DNA from: Pseudomonadota bacterium
GTDB taxonomy: Bacteria > Pseudomonadota > Alphaproteobacteria > Reyranellales > Reyranellaceae
Direction: 5' to 3'
DNA length: 19,833 nucleotides
NCBI GenBank assembly: GCA_023386865.1
Contig: JAEWIV010000532.1
Coordinates: forward strand, 1 to 19,833
A program made the position numbers and the translations under genes. Under the pieces are notes generated by a model. The model was not told the origin of the DNA, ran no database searches, and worked only from the letters and a program-made list of their open reading frames with translations. Below are positions 7,021-15,058 of this stretch, in pieces; the first letter of the stretch is position 1, and every line of letters begins with the position of its first letter.

Positions 7021-8787
7021 ATGGCCCCCAATGACGGGTTCCGTGCTCGTGATGTCATGCAGACCGTGCAACGCCGGGCGCGCGCGTTCGTCTGCTGCCT
7101 GCTTCTGCTGTTGCCGGCGCTGAGGATGGCCGCGGCCGACACGATCGACCAGGCGAACGCTCCCGCCCAGCCGGGCGGTGGCGCCCATCACATCACGGTC
7201 CAGTCAGCGCAGACCGTGATGCCGACGCTGGGCTGCCTGACGCGGGTCGATGTCGGCCTGACGACCGGCAACCGCGGCCGCGGCGGCGACCAGGTGACGC
7301 TGACGGTCGGCGATCTCTACAGCGCGCGCGTCTACGCCAAGGTGACGGCCGCCATCCCCGAAGGCTTCGACGGCTACTGGCGGTTCGACATGCCGGCGGG
7401 CGGCGTCGAGGTGCCGCGCAGCGCCGTCGTCCTCGACGTCCGGGACTCGGGCAAGAACGTCTTCTGGTGGCGCTACGAGGAAGGCGATCCATACCCCGGC
7501 GGCTTCTATATCTTCGCCGGTACCGGCAACGCCAACCGGGACTATGTCTTCAAGACCTACGGCAAGGCGACCTGCCGCGCCTTCTCGGTGAACGTGACAC
7601 CCGATCCGGTGCCCCTGGTCCAGAACGGCTCGCACCAGGCGACCGTCGGCGTGGCGCGTCAGGGCGGTTTCACCGGCCCCGTCACCGTGACGTTCGCGCT
7701 ACCCAACGGCGTGACCGCATCGCCTTCGACCCTGGTCGTGCCCGGCGCCAGCGCCACGGCCACCTTCAAGGCCGGGCCGGCCGCGACGGCCGGCAGCTTC
7801 ACGGCGACGGCGAACGGCACGGCCAGCGGCATCGAGCCGGCGCACGACGATTTCCGGGTGACCGTCGCGGCGGCTTCCGGCCCGGCCCAGATCACCGGCG
7901 TCAGCCCGGCGTTGCAACAGAAAGGCGGGAAGATCACCGTGTCGGGAACCCGGTTCGATCCAACCTGCACGTCCAACACCCTGACGTTCGCTGGCGTCAG
8001 CGTCACGCCGTCCGCCTGCAGCGCCGGCACGCTGACAGCCGTCGTGCCGTCGCAGGCGGCCTTCGGTCCGACGCGTCTCAAGGTGACGAGCGGCGCCGGG
8101 CAGAGCAACGACGTCGCCTTCTCGGTCGCCCGCCAGACCGGCGGGTTCAGTGAGATCACGAGCCAGGTGCTGCATCAGCACTCGACCCACAGCTGCAGCG
8201 CCGGCACGGCAAGGGTGGAGGTCACGCCGAGCGGCGGCGATGCCTACCGCGCTACCTATCAACGGCTGCCGGGAAACGCGCCGATCGGCTCGTCGGCCAC
8301 GTTCCACGACAGCTACACGTTCACCGTCGCCGGCACGACGCGCGTCTTCCAGTCCTACGGAGGCGCGGGCTTCAGCGGCTGCGACGTCGGGCTGGTGTTC
8401 GACCCCGGCAATACGGCAGGCCCGAGGCTCCTGCTGCAGGATCTCGACAACGGCAGCGCCTTCAAGGGCTCGCCCTATCCGATCGCGATCCAGGTGCCTC
8501 GTCTCACGCCGCCGATCTCGCAGACCTACGACCCGCGTTTCTTCCGCAGCCCGGACGGCACCATCATCCTGGCCATAACCGCGGCGCGGGAGAATGCGAC
8601 CGGCCACGTCACCGCCACCTACTTCGACAAGGCCTCGGGCGGCGCCATCCTCAAGGCGGTGCCGATCAACAAGCCCGCCGGAAGCGATTCCGTGGGCAAT
8701 CCCTCGGTCAGCGCCGTCGTGGGCAGCAACAACACCATCACCCTGACGTTCGGGAACCAGGTGCTTCCGGCGATCGTCATCCCCTGA
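7021..8787 (+). CDS. Secreted multidomain beta-sandwich protein with IPT/TIG domain, function unknown
   Basis: A predicted exported protein of 588 residues. The ATG at 7021 follows AGAGG by 5 bases. A second ATG at 7057 would give a more normal signal peptide, because the hydrophobic core FVCCLLLLLPAL is at residues 23-34 and cleavage is plausible near AAAD (37-40). Four regions can be told apart. Residues 58-185 form a beta-rich unit with LTRVDVGLTTGNRGRGGD and DPYPGGFYIFAG. Residues 186-285 look like an Ig-like unit with alternating T/V/A strands. Residues 289-369 resemble IPT/TIG (ITGVSPALQQKGGKITVSG). Residues 374-588 form an unrecognised C-terminal unit with two cysteines. No anchor or sorting signal is visible. 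It might bind carbohydrate or surface ligands, but that is a guess. Confidence 0.8.
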   Translation: MAPNDGFRARDVMQTVQRRARAFVCCLLLLLPALRMAAADTIDQANAPAQPGGGAHHITVQSAQTVMPTLGCLTRVDVGLTTGNRGRGGDQVTLTVGDLYSARVYAKVTAAIPEGFDGYWRFDMPAGGVEVPRSAVVLDVRDSGKNVFWWRYEEGDPYPGGFYIFAGTGNANRDYVFKTYGKATCRAFSVNVTPDPVPLVQNGSHQATVGVARQGGFTGPVTVTFALPNGVTASPSTLVVPGASATATFKAGPAATAGSFTATANGTASGIEPAHDDFRVTVAAASGPAQITGVSPALQQKGGKITVSGTRFDPTCTSNTLTFAGVSVTPSACSAGTLTAVVPSQAAFGPTRLKVTSGAGQSNDVAFSVARQTGGFSEITSQVLHQHSTHSCSAGTARVEVTPSGGDAYRATYQRLPGNAPIGSSATFHDSYTFTVAGTTRVFQSYGGAGFSGCDVGLVFDPGNTAGPRLLLQDLDNGSAFKGSPYPIAIQVPRLTPPISQTYDPRFFRSPDGTIILAITAARENATGHVTATYFDKASGGAILKAVPINKPAGSDSVGNPSVSAVVGSNNTITLTFGNQVLPAIVIP

Positions 8788-8818
8788 GGCGGCTCGGCGG
8801 CCACCAAGCTGCCGCCTC
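8786..8818 (+). terminator. Possible stem-loop after the secreted-protein gene
   Basis: GAGGCGGC and GCCGCCTC form an 8-bp stem with a 17-base loop beginning at the stop codon of the secreted-protein gene. There is no T-run, so it may be a weak or Rho-assisted terminator or only a chance GC-rich stem. Confidence 0.3.
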
Positions 8819-8828
8819 GACCATCCGA

Positions 8829-9260
8829 ATGGAACAACACATGCGCAAGCTATCGGACGTCATCCTCGAGCAACGCCCCCTGGTCATGGACGAGAAGGCC
8901 ATGGTGAAGGACGCCTGCACGGCCATGCGCGACACCCGGGCCGGCTCGGTCCTGGTCACCGACGCCGCCGGCCGCCTGGCCGGCATCTTCACCGGCCGCG
9001 ACGCGATCTGCCGCGTCCTTGCCGAAGGCCGGCCCGCGGCCACCACGGCACTGGGGGAGGTCATGACCCGCAATCCGATCACGCTCAAGCCCGAGGAGAC
9101 GGCGATCGACGCCCTGCGCCTGATGTGGGACGGCGGCTTCCGCCATGTCCCGCTGGTGCGCGACGGCAAGATACTGGGCGTGGTGTCGCGCGGCGACTTC
9201 AAGGGCGTCGAGTTTGGCCGGCACGAGGACGAACGCGACCTCTGGGAACACATGCGATAG
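8829..9260 (+). CDS. Two-CBS-domain protein
   Basis: A small cytoplasmic protein of 143 residues consisting almost wholly of a CBS pair (Bateman module). Each CBS half carries its nucleotide-binding turn: GIFTGRD near residues 52-58 and GVVSRGD near 117-123. Such stand-alone modules sense adenine nucleotides or related ligands and usually regulate a partner, which is not evident here. The start is uncertain: the ATG at 8829 has no clear ribosome site, while the ATG at 8841 (MRKLSDVI) matches the usual family start with a weak upstream GGA. A clear break before the next gene suggests it is a single-gene unit or ends one. Confidence 0.9.
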   Translation: MEQHMRKLSDVILEQRPLVMDEKAMVKDACTAMRDTRAGSVLVTDAAGRLAGIFTGRDAICRVLAEGRPAATTALGEVMTRNPITLKPEETAIDALRLMWDGGFRHVPLVRDGKILGVVSRGDFKGVEFGRHEDERDLWEHMR

Positions 9261-9350
9261 GCCATCCCCCGTCCGCTTTCTTGCCTGCCGGACAGCCCCA
9301 TACTACGGTCGCGCCCGGTCGTGGCCGCAGGGACGAGCGAGGGGCGAAGG

Positions 9351-9746
9351 ATGATCCGGTGTGTGCGTCTGTGGACCGGCGAGGACCAGAATTCGCATGC
9401 CGAGGAGGGGGTCATCGCTCTCGAGCCCGGTACCCGCGGCGACTTCCTGACCGGCAAGCTCGGCGCCACGCACGCCTCCTTCCAGGAAACCCGCTCGGGC
9501 GGCACCTTCGAATGGCACACCGCGCCGGTCCGCCAGCTGGTGATCACGCTGAGCGGCAAGCTCGACTTCCAGACCCGCGGCGGCCAGCACTTCATCCTGG
9601 AGCCGGGCGAGATCCTGCTGGCCGAGGATACGACCGGCGGCGGCCATAGCTGGAAGCTGGTCAACGACGAGCCGTGGCGGCGCCTCTATGTCGTGCTCGA
9701 GCCCGGGGTGAATGTTCCTTTCAAGCGCGCCGGCAGCCAGGCCTAG
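9351..9746 (+). CDS. Small cupin-domain protein
   Basis: A 131-residue single-domain cupin. The core has the beta-barrel pattern: FEWHTAP in the first motif (one clear histidine), then VITLSGKLDFQTRGGQ, EPGEILLAEDTTGGGHSW in the second motif, and a final strand RRLYVVLEPG. H and E residues suited to metal binding are present but sparse, so catalysis is uncertain. I chose the ATG at 9351 because GAGGGG lies 6 bases before it; the longer in-frame reading from 9321 adds a non-conserved tail. It ends 13 bases before mqo, so it is likely cotranscribed with it. Function unknown. Confidence 0.82.
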   Translation: MIRCVRLWTGEDQNSHAEEGVIALEPGTRGDFLTGKLGATHASFQETRSGGTFEWHTAPVRQLVITLSGKLDFQTRGGQHFILEPGEILLAEDTTGGGHSWKLVNDEPWRRLYVVLEPGVNVPFKRAGSQA

Positions 9747-9759
9747 GCGGGGAGATCGC

Positions 9760-11259
9760 ATGAGCGACAACAACGAGGCAACGAGCGCGGACATCGTCCT
9801 GGTTGGCGCCGGCATCATGAGCACCACGCTGGCGGTGTTCCTGAAGGAACTGCAGCCGCGCCTGCGCATCGAGATGATCGAGCGCCTGCCCGGCGAGGCA
9901 CAGGAGAGCTCGGGCCCCTGGAACAATGCCGGCACCGGTCACGCCGCCAACTGCGAACTGAACTACACGCCGATGCGCCCGGACGGCACGGTCGATATCG
10001 CCAAGGCGCTCGAGGTCAATGTCGAGTTCGACATGTCGCGCCAGTTCTGGTCGTACCTGATCCGCAAGGGCGCCATCGCCTCGCCCGATTCCTTCATCCA
10101 TCCCGTGCCGCACATGAGCTTCGTGATCGGCGAGGATCGGGCGGCCTTCCTGAAGAAGCGCCACGCGGCGATGAGCGCCCATCACTGCTATCACGGCATG
10201 GAGTTCACCCAGGACCACCGGCAGATCGCCGAGTGGGCGCCGCTGATCATGGAGGGCCGCGACCCCGGCCAGGTCGTCGCCGCCACCCGCATCGTGAGCG
10301 GGGCCGACGTCAACTACGGCGCGCTCACCACCAACCTGATGAACTACCTGAAGAGGCAGGAGCATTTCAGCGTCCATTTCCAGCAGGAGGTCACCGACCT
10401 GCAGCGCCGTCCGACCGGCGACGGCTGGTGGCTGGACGTGCGCGACGAGACAACCGGCGAGACCCGCCGCATCGGCGCGCGCTACGTCTTCCTGGGCGCC
10501 GGTGGGGCCGCGATAACCTTGCTGCAGAAGTCCGGCATCCCGGAGGCCAAGGGCTTCGCCGGCTTCCCGGTGAGCGGCATCTGGCTGCGCTGCGGAAAGC
10601 CCGAGATCGCCGACCGCCACGACGCCAAGGTCTACGGCATGGCCGCCGCGGGCTCGCCGCCGATGTCGGTGCCTCATCTCGACACGCGCATCATCGACGG
10701 CAAGCGGTGGTTGCTGTTCGGCCCCTATGCCGGCTTCTCGACCAAGTTCCTGAAGCACGGCTCGCTGTTCGACCTGGCGCTGTCGATCCGGCCCGACAAC
10801 ATCCTGCCGCTGCTGGCGGTGGGACGGGACAACTTCGCGCTCGAGGAATACCTGGTGGGGCAGGTCTTCCAGACCAAGGAGGACCGCTACAAGGCGCTGC
10901 GCGAGTTCTATCCGAACCTGCAGGAAAGCGACTGGGAACTCGACGTCGCCGGCCAGCGCGTGCAGATCATCAAGCACAGCAAGCTGAAGACGGGGACGCT
11001 GGAGTTCGGCACCGAGATCGTGCACTCGGCCGATTCCTCGCTGGTCGCCTTGCTCGGCGCTTCGCCGGGCGCCTCGACCGCCGTATGGATCATGGTGCAC
11101 ATGCTGGAGAACTGCTTCCACAAGCAGCTCGTCGGCCACTGGGTGCCCAAGATCAAGGAGATGATCCCGTCCTACGGCGGCGACCTGAAGACCGATGCCG
11201 CGTTGGTCGAGCGTGTCCGCAAGGACACCGCCGAAGTGCTGGGGCTCCGTACGGCTTGA
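9760..11259 (+). CDS. mqo: Malate:quinone oxidoreductase
   Basis: An FAD-dependent peripheral membrane enzyme that oxidises L-malate to oxaloacetate and passes electrons to quinone, replacing or complementing NAD-malate dehydrogenase in the TCA cycle. The 499-residue product is of normal length. The FAD-binding start is DIVLVGAGIMSTTLAVFLKE (11-30), and the family stretch GPWNNAGTGHAANCELNYTP (52-71) is intact. Late conserved blocks such as LLGASPGASTA are present. The ATG at 9760 follows GGGGAG by about 6 bases, so the in-frame extension from 9712 is discarded. The cupin gene lies 13 bases upstream, and the stop overlaps the TTG start of the ThrE-like gene. Confidence 0.95.
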   Translation: MSDNNEATSADIVLVGAGIMSTTLAVFLKELQPRLRIEMIERLPGEAQESSGPWNNAGTGHAANCELNYTPMRPDGTVDIAKALEVNVEFDMSRQFWSYLIRKGAIASPDSFIHPVPHMSFVIGEDRAAFLKKRHAAMSAHHCYHGMEFTQDHRQIAEWAPLIMEGRDPGQVVAATRIVSGADVNYGALTTNLMNYLKRQEHFSVHFQQEVTDLQRRPTGDGWWLDVRDETTGETRRIGARYVFLGAGGAAITLLQKSGIPEAKGFAGFPVSGIWLRCGKPEIADRHDAKVYGMAAAGSPPMSVPHLDTRIIDGKRWLLFGPYAGFSTKFLKHGSLFDLALSIRPDNILPLLAVGRDNFALEEYLVGQVFQTKEDRYKALREFYPNLQESDWELDVAGQRVQIIKHSKLKTGTLEFGTEIVHSADSSLVALLGASPGASTAVWIMVHMLENCFHKQLVGHWVPKIKEMIPSYGGDLKTDAALVERVRKDTAEVLGLRTA

Positions 11260-12488
11260 ACCTCGCGGCGGCGCTCGACGTCCTGCTGCGCTTCGGCGCG
11301 GCGATGCTGCGCTCGGGCGACACCGCCTTCCGCGTGCGCGACGCCATGGGCGCACTGGCCAAGGCGCTCGGCATCGAGCATCTCGCGGTGCACATCACCC
11401 TCGGCGGCATGACGGCGACGGCGCAAGCCGGTGGGGCGACGGTGACGCTGGTCCGCGAGGTGGCGCCGCTCGGGGTCGATGCGTCCCGTACCGCGGCGCT
11501 CGAGCGCCTGGCGCGAACCAGCGAGCCCGGCCTGACGCCCGAGGCGCTGGCCGCCGGGATCGATGCCATCGAGGCCACGCCGGCGCTGCATTCCGTGCTG
11601 CCGGTCGCGCTGTCGATGGCGGTCGCCTCGGCCTGTTTCTCGTACCTCAATGGCGGCGACCTGCTGGCGACCGGGGCTGCCGCCATCGGCGGCGGGCTGG
11701 GCCAGGCCGCCCGGACCTTGCTGTCGCGCAAGGGCTTCAACCAGTACGCCATGACCGCTCTGTGCGCCGTGCTGGCGTCGGGCGTCTATTGCCTGATCGT
11801 GCTGGGCTTCGGCGTGCGCGACTTCGCCCTCGCCCATGCGGTGGGCTTCATCTCGTCGGTGCTCTTCCTGGTGCCGGGATTTCCGCTGGTCGCGGCCCTG
11901 CTCGACCTGGTCCAGCACCAGGTGACGGCCGGTATCGGCCGGCTGGTCTACGCCGTGCTGCTGACGCTGGCGGCGGCGGTCGGCCTGTCGATCGTCGCCG
12001 CGCTCGCCGGCCTGACCCCGGCGCCGCCCGGGCCGGCCGGCCTCGGCATCGACCCGATGACGCTGTTGTGGCGCGCCGTGGCGTGCTTCGCCGGGGGCTG
12101 CGGCTACGGCATCCTGTTCAACAATCCGCTGCGCACCGTGCTGGTCGTCGCCCTGCTGACGGTGGTCGGCAACGAGATCCGGCTGGCGCTGCACGATCTC
12201 GGCTTCGGCCTGCCGAGCGCCACGTTCTTCGGCGCGCTCGCCGTCGGCCTCGGCGCCTCGCTGGTGCGCGAGCCGCTGCACGTGCCGCGCATCGCGCTCA
12301 CCGTGCCCAGCATCATCATGATGGTGCCCGGTCTCTATGCCTTCCAGACCATCGTGTTCCTGAACCAGGGCAAGGCGATGGAGGCGATCGCCGCCGGCGC
12401 CGTCTGCTTCTTCACCGTCGGCGCCATGGCCATGGGCCTGATCGTCGCCCGGTTCGTCACCGAGCGGCAGTGGCGCTTCGAGCGGTGA
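11256..12488 (+). CDS. ThrE-family threonine/serine exporter-like permease
   Basis: An inner-membrane protein of 410 residues with the two-part ThrE architecture. The soluble N-terminal part resembles the ThrE/DUF1212 domain: LLRFGAAMLRSGDTAFRV then HITLGGMTATA. About ten membrane helices follow (from roughly residue 115), ending with the C-terminal ThrE_2-like part LTVPSIIMMVPGLYAF. In the family this exports threonine or serine by proton antiport, but the substrate here is unproven. The only start that keeps the conserved N-terminus is TTG at 11256, overlapping the mqo stop as TTGA; the ATG at 11304 would cut into the conserved helix. Only a weak, distant GGGG precedes the TTG, so translation probably depends on coupling to mqo. 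Confidence 0.85.
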   Translation: MNLAAALDVLLRFGAAMLRSGDTAFRVRDAMGALAKALGIEHLAVHITLGGMTATAQAGGATVTLVREVAPLGVDASRTAALERLARTSEPGLTPEALAAGIDAIEATPALHSVLPVALSMAVASACFSYLNGGDLLATGAAAIGGGLGQAARTLLSRKGFNQYAMTALCAVLASGVYCLIVLGFGVRDFALAHAVGFISSVLFLVPGFPLVAALLDLVQHQVTAGIGRLVYAVLLTLAAAVGLSIVAALAGLTPAPPGPAGLGIDPMTLLWRAVACFAGGCGYGILFNNPLRTVLVVALLTVVGNEIRLALHDLGFGLPSATFFGALAVGLGASLVREPLHVPRIALTVPSIIMMVPGLYAFQTIVFLNQGKAMEAIAAGAVCFFTVGAMAMGLIVARFVTERQWRFER

Positions 12489-12500
12489 CTCCTCAGATCC

Positions 12501-12523
12501 CCTCCCCCGTAAGACGGGGGAGG
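12501..12523. repeat. Intergenic palindrome B (CCTCCCC...GGGGAGG family)
   Basis: A perfect 10-bp stem, CCTCCCCCGT against ACGGGGGAGG, with a 3-base loop AAG. It lies between the convergent stops of the ThrE-like gene (12488) and fumC (12545), where it could serve as a bidirectional terminator, although neither side shows a T-run. Confidence 0.75.
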
Positions 12524-12544
12524 AGAAGAAAAGAGAGGTGGGAA

Positions 12545-13948
12545 TTATTCCGTCGCCACGTAGGGCCGGACCATCTTGGCCGGATCGACGATCTTGTCGA
12601 ACTCCGCCTCGGTCACGTAGGCGAGCTTCAGCGCCGCCTCCTTGAGCGTGAGGTCGTTGTCCATGGCGTAGTGGGCGATCTTCGAGGCCTTGTCGTAGCC
12701 GATCACCGGCGCCAGGGCCGTCACCAGCATCAGCGAGCGGTCGACATACTCCTTGATCTTCTTGAGGTTGGGTTTGGTGCCCTCGACCAGGAACCTGCGG
12801 AAATTGGTGCAGCCGTCGGCCAGGATCGTGATCGAATGCGTGATGTTGTAGATCATCAGCGGCTTGTAGACGTTCATCTCGAGGTAACCGCCGGCGCCGC
12901 CCATGCCGACCGCGACGTCGTTGGCCATCACCTGGACGGCGATCATGGTCAGCGCCTCGCACTGCGTCGGGTTGACCTTGCCCGGCATGATCGACGAGCC
13001 GGGCTCGTTCTCGGGGATCTCCAGCTCGGCGAAGCCGGCCCGCGGACCGCACGACATCAGGCGGATGTCGTTGGCGATCTTGTAGAGCGAGGCAGCGAGC
13101 GTGCGCAGCGTGCCGGACAGCTGCACCAGCGCGTCGTGCGCGCCCTGGACCGTGAACTTGTTGGCGGCGCTGACGAAGGGCAGCTTGGTGAGCTTGGCGA
13201 TCTCCGCCGCCGCCGCCTCGGCGAAGCCCGGCGCCGCATTGATGCCGGTGCCGACCGCGGTGCCACCGAGGGCGAGACGATAGACACCCTTCAGCGCATC
13301 CTGGAACCGCTCGATGTTGTCGCTGAGCATGCCGGCATAGCCCGACCATTCCTGTCCCAGCGTGATCGGCGTGGCGTCCTGCATGTGGGTGCGGCCGATC
13401 TTGACGATGCTGTCCCATGCCTTGGCCTTGGCATCGATGGCGTCGTGCAGCGCCTTCACCGCCGGCAGCAGCCGCTCGACCGTGTTCACCGCCGCGGCGA
13501 TGTACATCACCGACGGGAAGCTGTCGTTCGACGACTGGGACATGTTGACGTGGTCGTTGGGATGGACCGGCGTCTTCGATCCCAGCGGCGTGCCGGCGAT
13601 CTGGCAGCAGCGGTTGGAGATCACCTCGTTGACGTTCATGTTGAACTGCGTGCCCGATCCGGTCATCCAGACGTGCAGCGGGAACATGTCGTGGTGCTGG
13701 CCGGCCAGGATCTCGTCGCAGACCTGGACGATCAGGCCATGCACCTTGTCGTCGAGCCGCTTGCCGGCGTGGTTGGCGTTGGCCGCCGCCTTCTTGAGGA
13801 TGGCATAGCCGGTGACCATCTCGCGCGGGATGAGATCCTTGCCGATGCTGAAATGCTCGAGCGAGCGCTGGGTCTGCGCACCCCACAGCTTGTCGGCCGG
13901 CACGCTCACTTCGCCGAGGCTGTCTGTCTCCTTGCGCACGTCTGCCAC
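12545..13948 (-). CDS. fumC: Class II fumarate hydratase
   Basis: A cytoplasmic fumarase that converts fumarate to L-malate; an oxygen-stable, iron-free tetramer in the family. The product is 467 residues, the same length as E. coli FumC. The key residues fall at the same numbers: H188 in GRTHMQDATP and S318 in the signature GSSIMPGKVNP (317-327). I chose the GTG at 13948 because GGAGGAG lies 6 bases upstream and the N-terminus MADVRKETDSLG then aligns with FumC. An in-frame GTG at 13987 would add 13 residues and lies just past palindrome C. It faces mqo, whose product uses the malate formed here, across the ThrE-like gene. Confidence 0.95.
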   Translation of the reverse strand: MADVRKETDSLGEVSVPADKLWGAQTQRSLEHFSIGKDLIPREMVTGYAILKKAAANANHAGKRLDDKVHGLIVQVCDEILAGQHHDMFPLHVWMTGSGTQFNMNVNEVISNRCCQIAGTPLGSKTPVHPNDHVNMSQSSNDSFPSVMYIAAAVNTVERLLPAVKALHDAIDAKAKAWDSIVKIGRTHMQDATPITLGQEWSGYAGMLSDNIERFQDALKGVYRLALGGTAVGTGINAAPGFAEAAAAEIAKLTKLPFVSAANKFTVQGAHDALVQLSGTLRTLAASLYKIANDIRLMSCGPRAGFAELEIPENEPGSSIMPGKVNPTQCEALTMIAVQVMANDVAVGMGGAGGYLEMNVYKPLMIYNITHSITILADGCTNFRRFLVEGTKPNLKKIKEYVDRSLMLVTALAPVIGYDKASKIAHYAMDNDLTLKEAALKLAYVTEAEFDKIVDPAKMVRPYVATE

Positions 13949-13954
13949 GAGCGG

Positions 13955-13961
13955 CTCCTCC
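13955..13961 (-). promoter_or_regulatory. Ribosome binding site deciding the fumC GTG start
   Basis: GGAGGAG on the minus strand lies 6 bases before the GTG at 13948. It favours this start over the upstream in-frame GTG at 13987. Confidence 0.7.
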
Positions 13962-13992
13962 GATTTTTGGGCGAACAGTCCTAGCACATTTG

Positions 13993-14023
13993 CCTCCCCT
14001 TCACGGACACCGCGAAGGGGAGG
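13993..14023. repeat. Intergenic palindrome C (CCTCCCC...GGGGAGG family)
   Basis: CCTCCCCTTCACGG pairs with CCGCGAAGGGGAGG over 14 bp with one mismatch, loop ACA. The arms match palindrome A at all but one position. It lies between the arfB stop (14034) and the fumC start, so fumC has a family member on each side. Confidence 0.8.
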
Positions 14024-14033
14024 AAGACGTCTT

Positions 14034-14489
14034 CTACTCGCCCCGCGGCCTGGCCCTGAGCGTTTTCAACTCCCCGTGCCGCTTCTTGTCCTCCAGCCGC
14101 CGGCGCTTGCTCGCCTTGGGCGGCTTGGTCTTCTTGCGGGGCGCCGGCGGACGCGCGGCGGCGCGCACGAGCGCGACCAGGCGGGCCAGCGCCTCTTCCC
14201 GGTTGCGCTTCTGGCTGCGCTCGCCCTGGGCGACCAGCACCAGCACGCCATCCTGCGTCAGGCGCCGGCCGGCGAGCCGCTCCAGCCGGTGGCGCACCTC
14301 CTCCGGCAGCGACGGCGAGCGACGCACGTCGAAGCGCAGCAAAACCGCGGTCGAGGTCTTGTTGACGTGCTGGCCGCCGGGACCCGAGGCGCGCACGAAG
14401 CTTTCGTCGATCTCGCCCGGATCGATGGTGAGCGCACCCGAGATCCAGATCGGCGCGGCCTTGTTGCGGGATCCGACCGCGCCTGACAT
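14034..14489 (-). CDS. arfB: Alternative ribosome-rescue factor ArfB (peptidyl-tRNA hydrolase)
   Basis: A 151-residue rescue factor that frees ribosomes stalled on mRNAs without a stop codon by hydrolysing peptidyl-tRNA. The catalytic GGQ is at 38-40 in RASGPGGQHVNKTSTAV. A basic, lysine/arginine-rich tail (about 112-151, with KKTKPPKASKRRRLEDKKR) matches the ArfB tail that enters the empty mRNA channel; this tail and the short length separate it from full release factors. The ATG at 14489 shares one base with the stop of the ankyrin gene (TGATG); a GTG one codon earlier is possible. Last of the three overlapping genes gshB, ankyrin and arfB. Confidence 0.93.
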   Translation of the reverse strand: MSGAVGSRNKAAPIWISGALTIDPGEIDESFVRASGPGGQHVNKTSTAVLLRFDVRRSPSLPEEVRHRLERLAGRRLTQDGVLVLVAQGERSQKRNREEALARLVALVRAAARPPAPRKKTKPPKASKRRRLEDKKRHGELKTLRARPRGE

Positions 14490-15058
14490 CACTCGCGGGC
14501 GCCGGCCTTGCGCAGCATGGCCTCGATGGCGGGCTTGCCGGACTGCCGGGCGTAAGCGAGCGGCGTGCGCCCCGTGAAGTCGGCCTTGTTGGGATCGGCC
14601 TTCTTCGCCAGCAGCGCGCGCACCACCTCGGCGTAGCCGCGACGGGCGGCAATGGAGAGGGCCGTGGCGCCCTGGCGGGTCTGCACGTCGGGCCTCGCAT
14701 GCCGGGACAGCAGCATCTCGACGATCTCGGCGTCGCCGCGCTCGGCCGCCCGGATCAGCGAGGTGTAGCCCTCCTTGTCCATGGTGTCGGGAAAAGCACC
14801 GCCTTTGAGAAGCGTCTCGACCACGGCCATCTGGCCGCCGACCACCGCGACCATCAGCAAGGGCTGGCCGCTGGCATCGATCTGGTTCGGGCTTTCGCCC
14901 TTCAGCAGGGCGCTGCGCACCTTCTCCTCGTCGCCCTCGCGCACCGCCTTGACGATCGGCTTGAGCGTAAGCGTGTCGAGCTGACCCAGCGCCGGCCCAA
15001 TGCCGACCATGCCAGCCGGCGCGATCACGGCCAGCGTCAGGAAGCTTCGGCGTATCAT
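14489..15058 (-). CDS. Exported ankyrin-repeat protein
   Basis: A 189-residue protein with an N-terminal signal peptide (basic MIRR, a hydrophobic core to about residue 22, likely cleavage near ALGQ at 23-26). About five ankyrin repeats follow from residue 32 to the end. Typical repeat pieces are GYTSLIRAAERGDAEIVEMLL (97-117, shown by its start and end) and ATALSIAARRGYAEVVRALL (131-150). It is probably a periplasmic protein-binding scaffold; the partner is unknown. The ATG at 15058 overlaps the gshB stop as ATGA, and AAGGAGG (15064-15070) inside gshB supports it. Longer in-frame readings only shadow gshB. It overlaps arfB by one base. Confidence 0.88.
   Translation of the reverse strand: MIRRSFLTLAVIAPAGMVGIGPALGQLDTLTLKPIVKAVREGDEEKVRSALLKGESPNQIDASGQPLLMVAVVGGQMAVVETLLKGGAFPDTMDKEGYTSLIRAAERGDAEIVEMLLSRHARPDVQTRQGATALSIAARRGYAEVVRALLAKKADPNKADFTGRTPLAYARQSGKPAIEAMLRKAGARE

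Noticed and set aside
9721..11355. Antisense frame of 544 codons across mqo
   Set aside because: It mirrors the mqo codons and has no family features; mqo has intact FAD and family motifs and a ribosome site.
11172..13984. Very long open frames on both strands (over 900 codons) spanning the ThrE-like gene and fumC
   Set aside because: They are GC-rich shadow frames: repetitive Arg/Ala/Gly/His composition, no recognisable domains, and they overlap genes with clear family motifs.
13949..13987. N-terminal extension of FumC from GTG 13987
   Set aside because: The extension is not FumC-like, while GTG 13948 gives a product colinear with E. coli FumC and has a good ribosome site.
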